This document shows positions 63,869 to 64,000 of a DNA stretch of 64,000 nt, one piece after another (the stretch's first letter is position 1; each line of letters starts with the position of its first letter). Origin of the DNA: Pseudomonas sp. (GTDB lineage: Bacteria > Pseudomonadota > Gammaproteobacteria > Pseudomonadales > Pseudomonadaceae). The notes below the pieces were generated by a model that saw nothing but the letters and a program-made list of their open reading frames with translations, was not told where the DNA came from and did not search any database. Location: NCBI GenBank assembly GCA_030656145.1, contig JAUSOF010000081.1, positions 1 through 64,000 on the forward strand, written 5' to 3'. The translations under genes and the position numbers were made by a program.

Positions 63869-64000
63869 CTACCAGCGAAAACGCAGCACATCGTCGCGCT
63901 TTAATACCTGAGGCGCTGGCTCAGCGGTCGGCGGCTGCATCGACTGGCTGGCATCGACAGGCAGGGCTTCGACAGCCACTTCCTGTAAATGCATCAGCGC
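63869..64000 (-). CDS. C-terminal end of an uncharacterised protein (partial, possibly DUF2066)
   Basis: The last 43 codons run off the window. The end reads RDDVLRFRW followed by TAG, after a Pro/Ala-rich linker (QSMQPPTAEPAPQVL). In Pseudomonas the gene upstream of this AI-2E family gene encodes a DUF2066 protein, which would fit, but the family is inferred from position only. Confidence 0.5.
   Translation of the reverse strand, partial: ALMHLQEVAVEALPVDASQSMQPPTAEPAPQVLKRDDVLRFRW

Overview
The window looks like a chromosomal segment of a Pseudomonas species (sensu lato). Base composition is GC-rich throughout. Many proteins resemble Pseudomonas orthologues closely (OprL/Pal, AspS, OprD, CbrA-like kinase). 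From about 24 kb to the end, the gene order matches a conserved Pseudomonas core block: purC-bamC-dapA / gcvR-bcp / perM-tusA / bepA / nadA / tRNA-Lys / queC-queE / cpoB-pal-tolBARQ-ybgC-ruvBAC / yebC-aspS / dps / cold-shock gene / slyX-HIT / oprD / proS / arsC-wrbA / hda. The synteny statement comes from general knowledge, not a search.

Layout. (1) 1-1.4 kb is a scar. The right end of an IS66-family element (tnpC tail plus terminal repeat, ending at 140) interrupts a membrane diguanylate cyclase gene. A TetR-regulator remnant with an intact-looking operator palindrome follows. (2) 1.4-8.3 kb, minus strand: a duplicated tRNA-Ala/tRNA-Glu operon with a clear promoter and terminator, gltX, an MFS-PlsC fusion, azlCD, an AraC regulator and a GNAT acetyltransferase. 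(3) 8.5-21.3 kb: a symporter-type hybrid histidine kinase, an MgtC/DUF4010 membrane protein, rmuC, a Sel1 protein, the envelope operon ydbH-ynbE-ydbL and a potassium channel. Several long gaps here appear gene-free. (4) 21.3-24.1 kb: a divergent alkylsulfatase/LysR pair. (5) 24-34.9 kb: tRNA-Ser, a long-form purC, dapA-bamC, gcvR-bcp, an AI-2E transporter, a tusA paralogue, bepA, nadA, tRNA-Lys and queCE. (6) 35-46 kb: the Tol-Pal operon, ruvCAB, yebC and aspS. (7) 46-64 kb: dps, a second diguanylate cyclase, a membrane-anchored cold-shock protein, slyX, a HIT protein, oprD, proS, a lipoprotein, a lytic transglycosylase, acyP, a TlpA-like lipoprotein, a PilZ-like protein, yihY, arsC-wrbA, hda and a second AI-2E family protein.

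How the genes work together. Much of the content serves the cell envelope: Tol-Pal-CpoB, BamC, BepA, the YdbH/YnbE bridge, MFS-PlsC, the transglycosylase and OprD. The rest is mainly translation (gltX, aspS, proS, tRNAs), recombination and replication control (ruvABC, rmuC, hda), and c-di-GMP signalling (two GGDEF genes, one PilZ-like gene).

No unmistakably new multi-gene system was found. The most interesting signals are non-coding or structural. They are a 155-bp MITE-like insertion at the tolQ-tolR junction, three 75-bp tandem repeats between the tol operon and queE, a dispersed 34-bp repeat at two loci, the IS66-interrupted cyclase, and a purC of the long family where the short form is expected.
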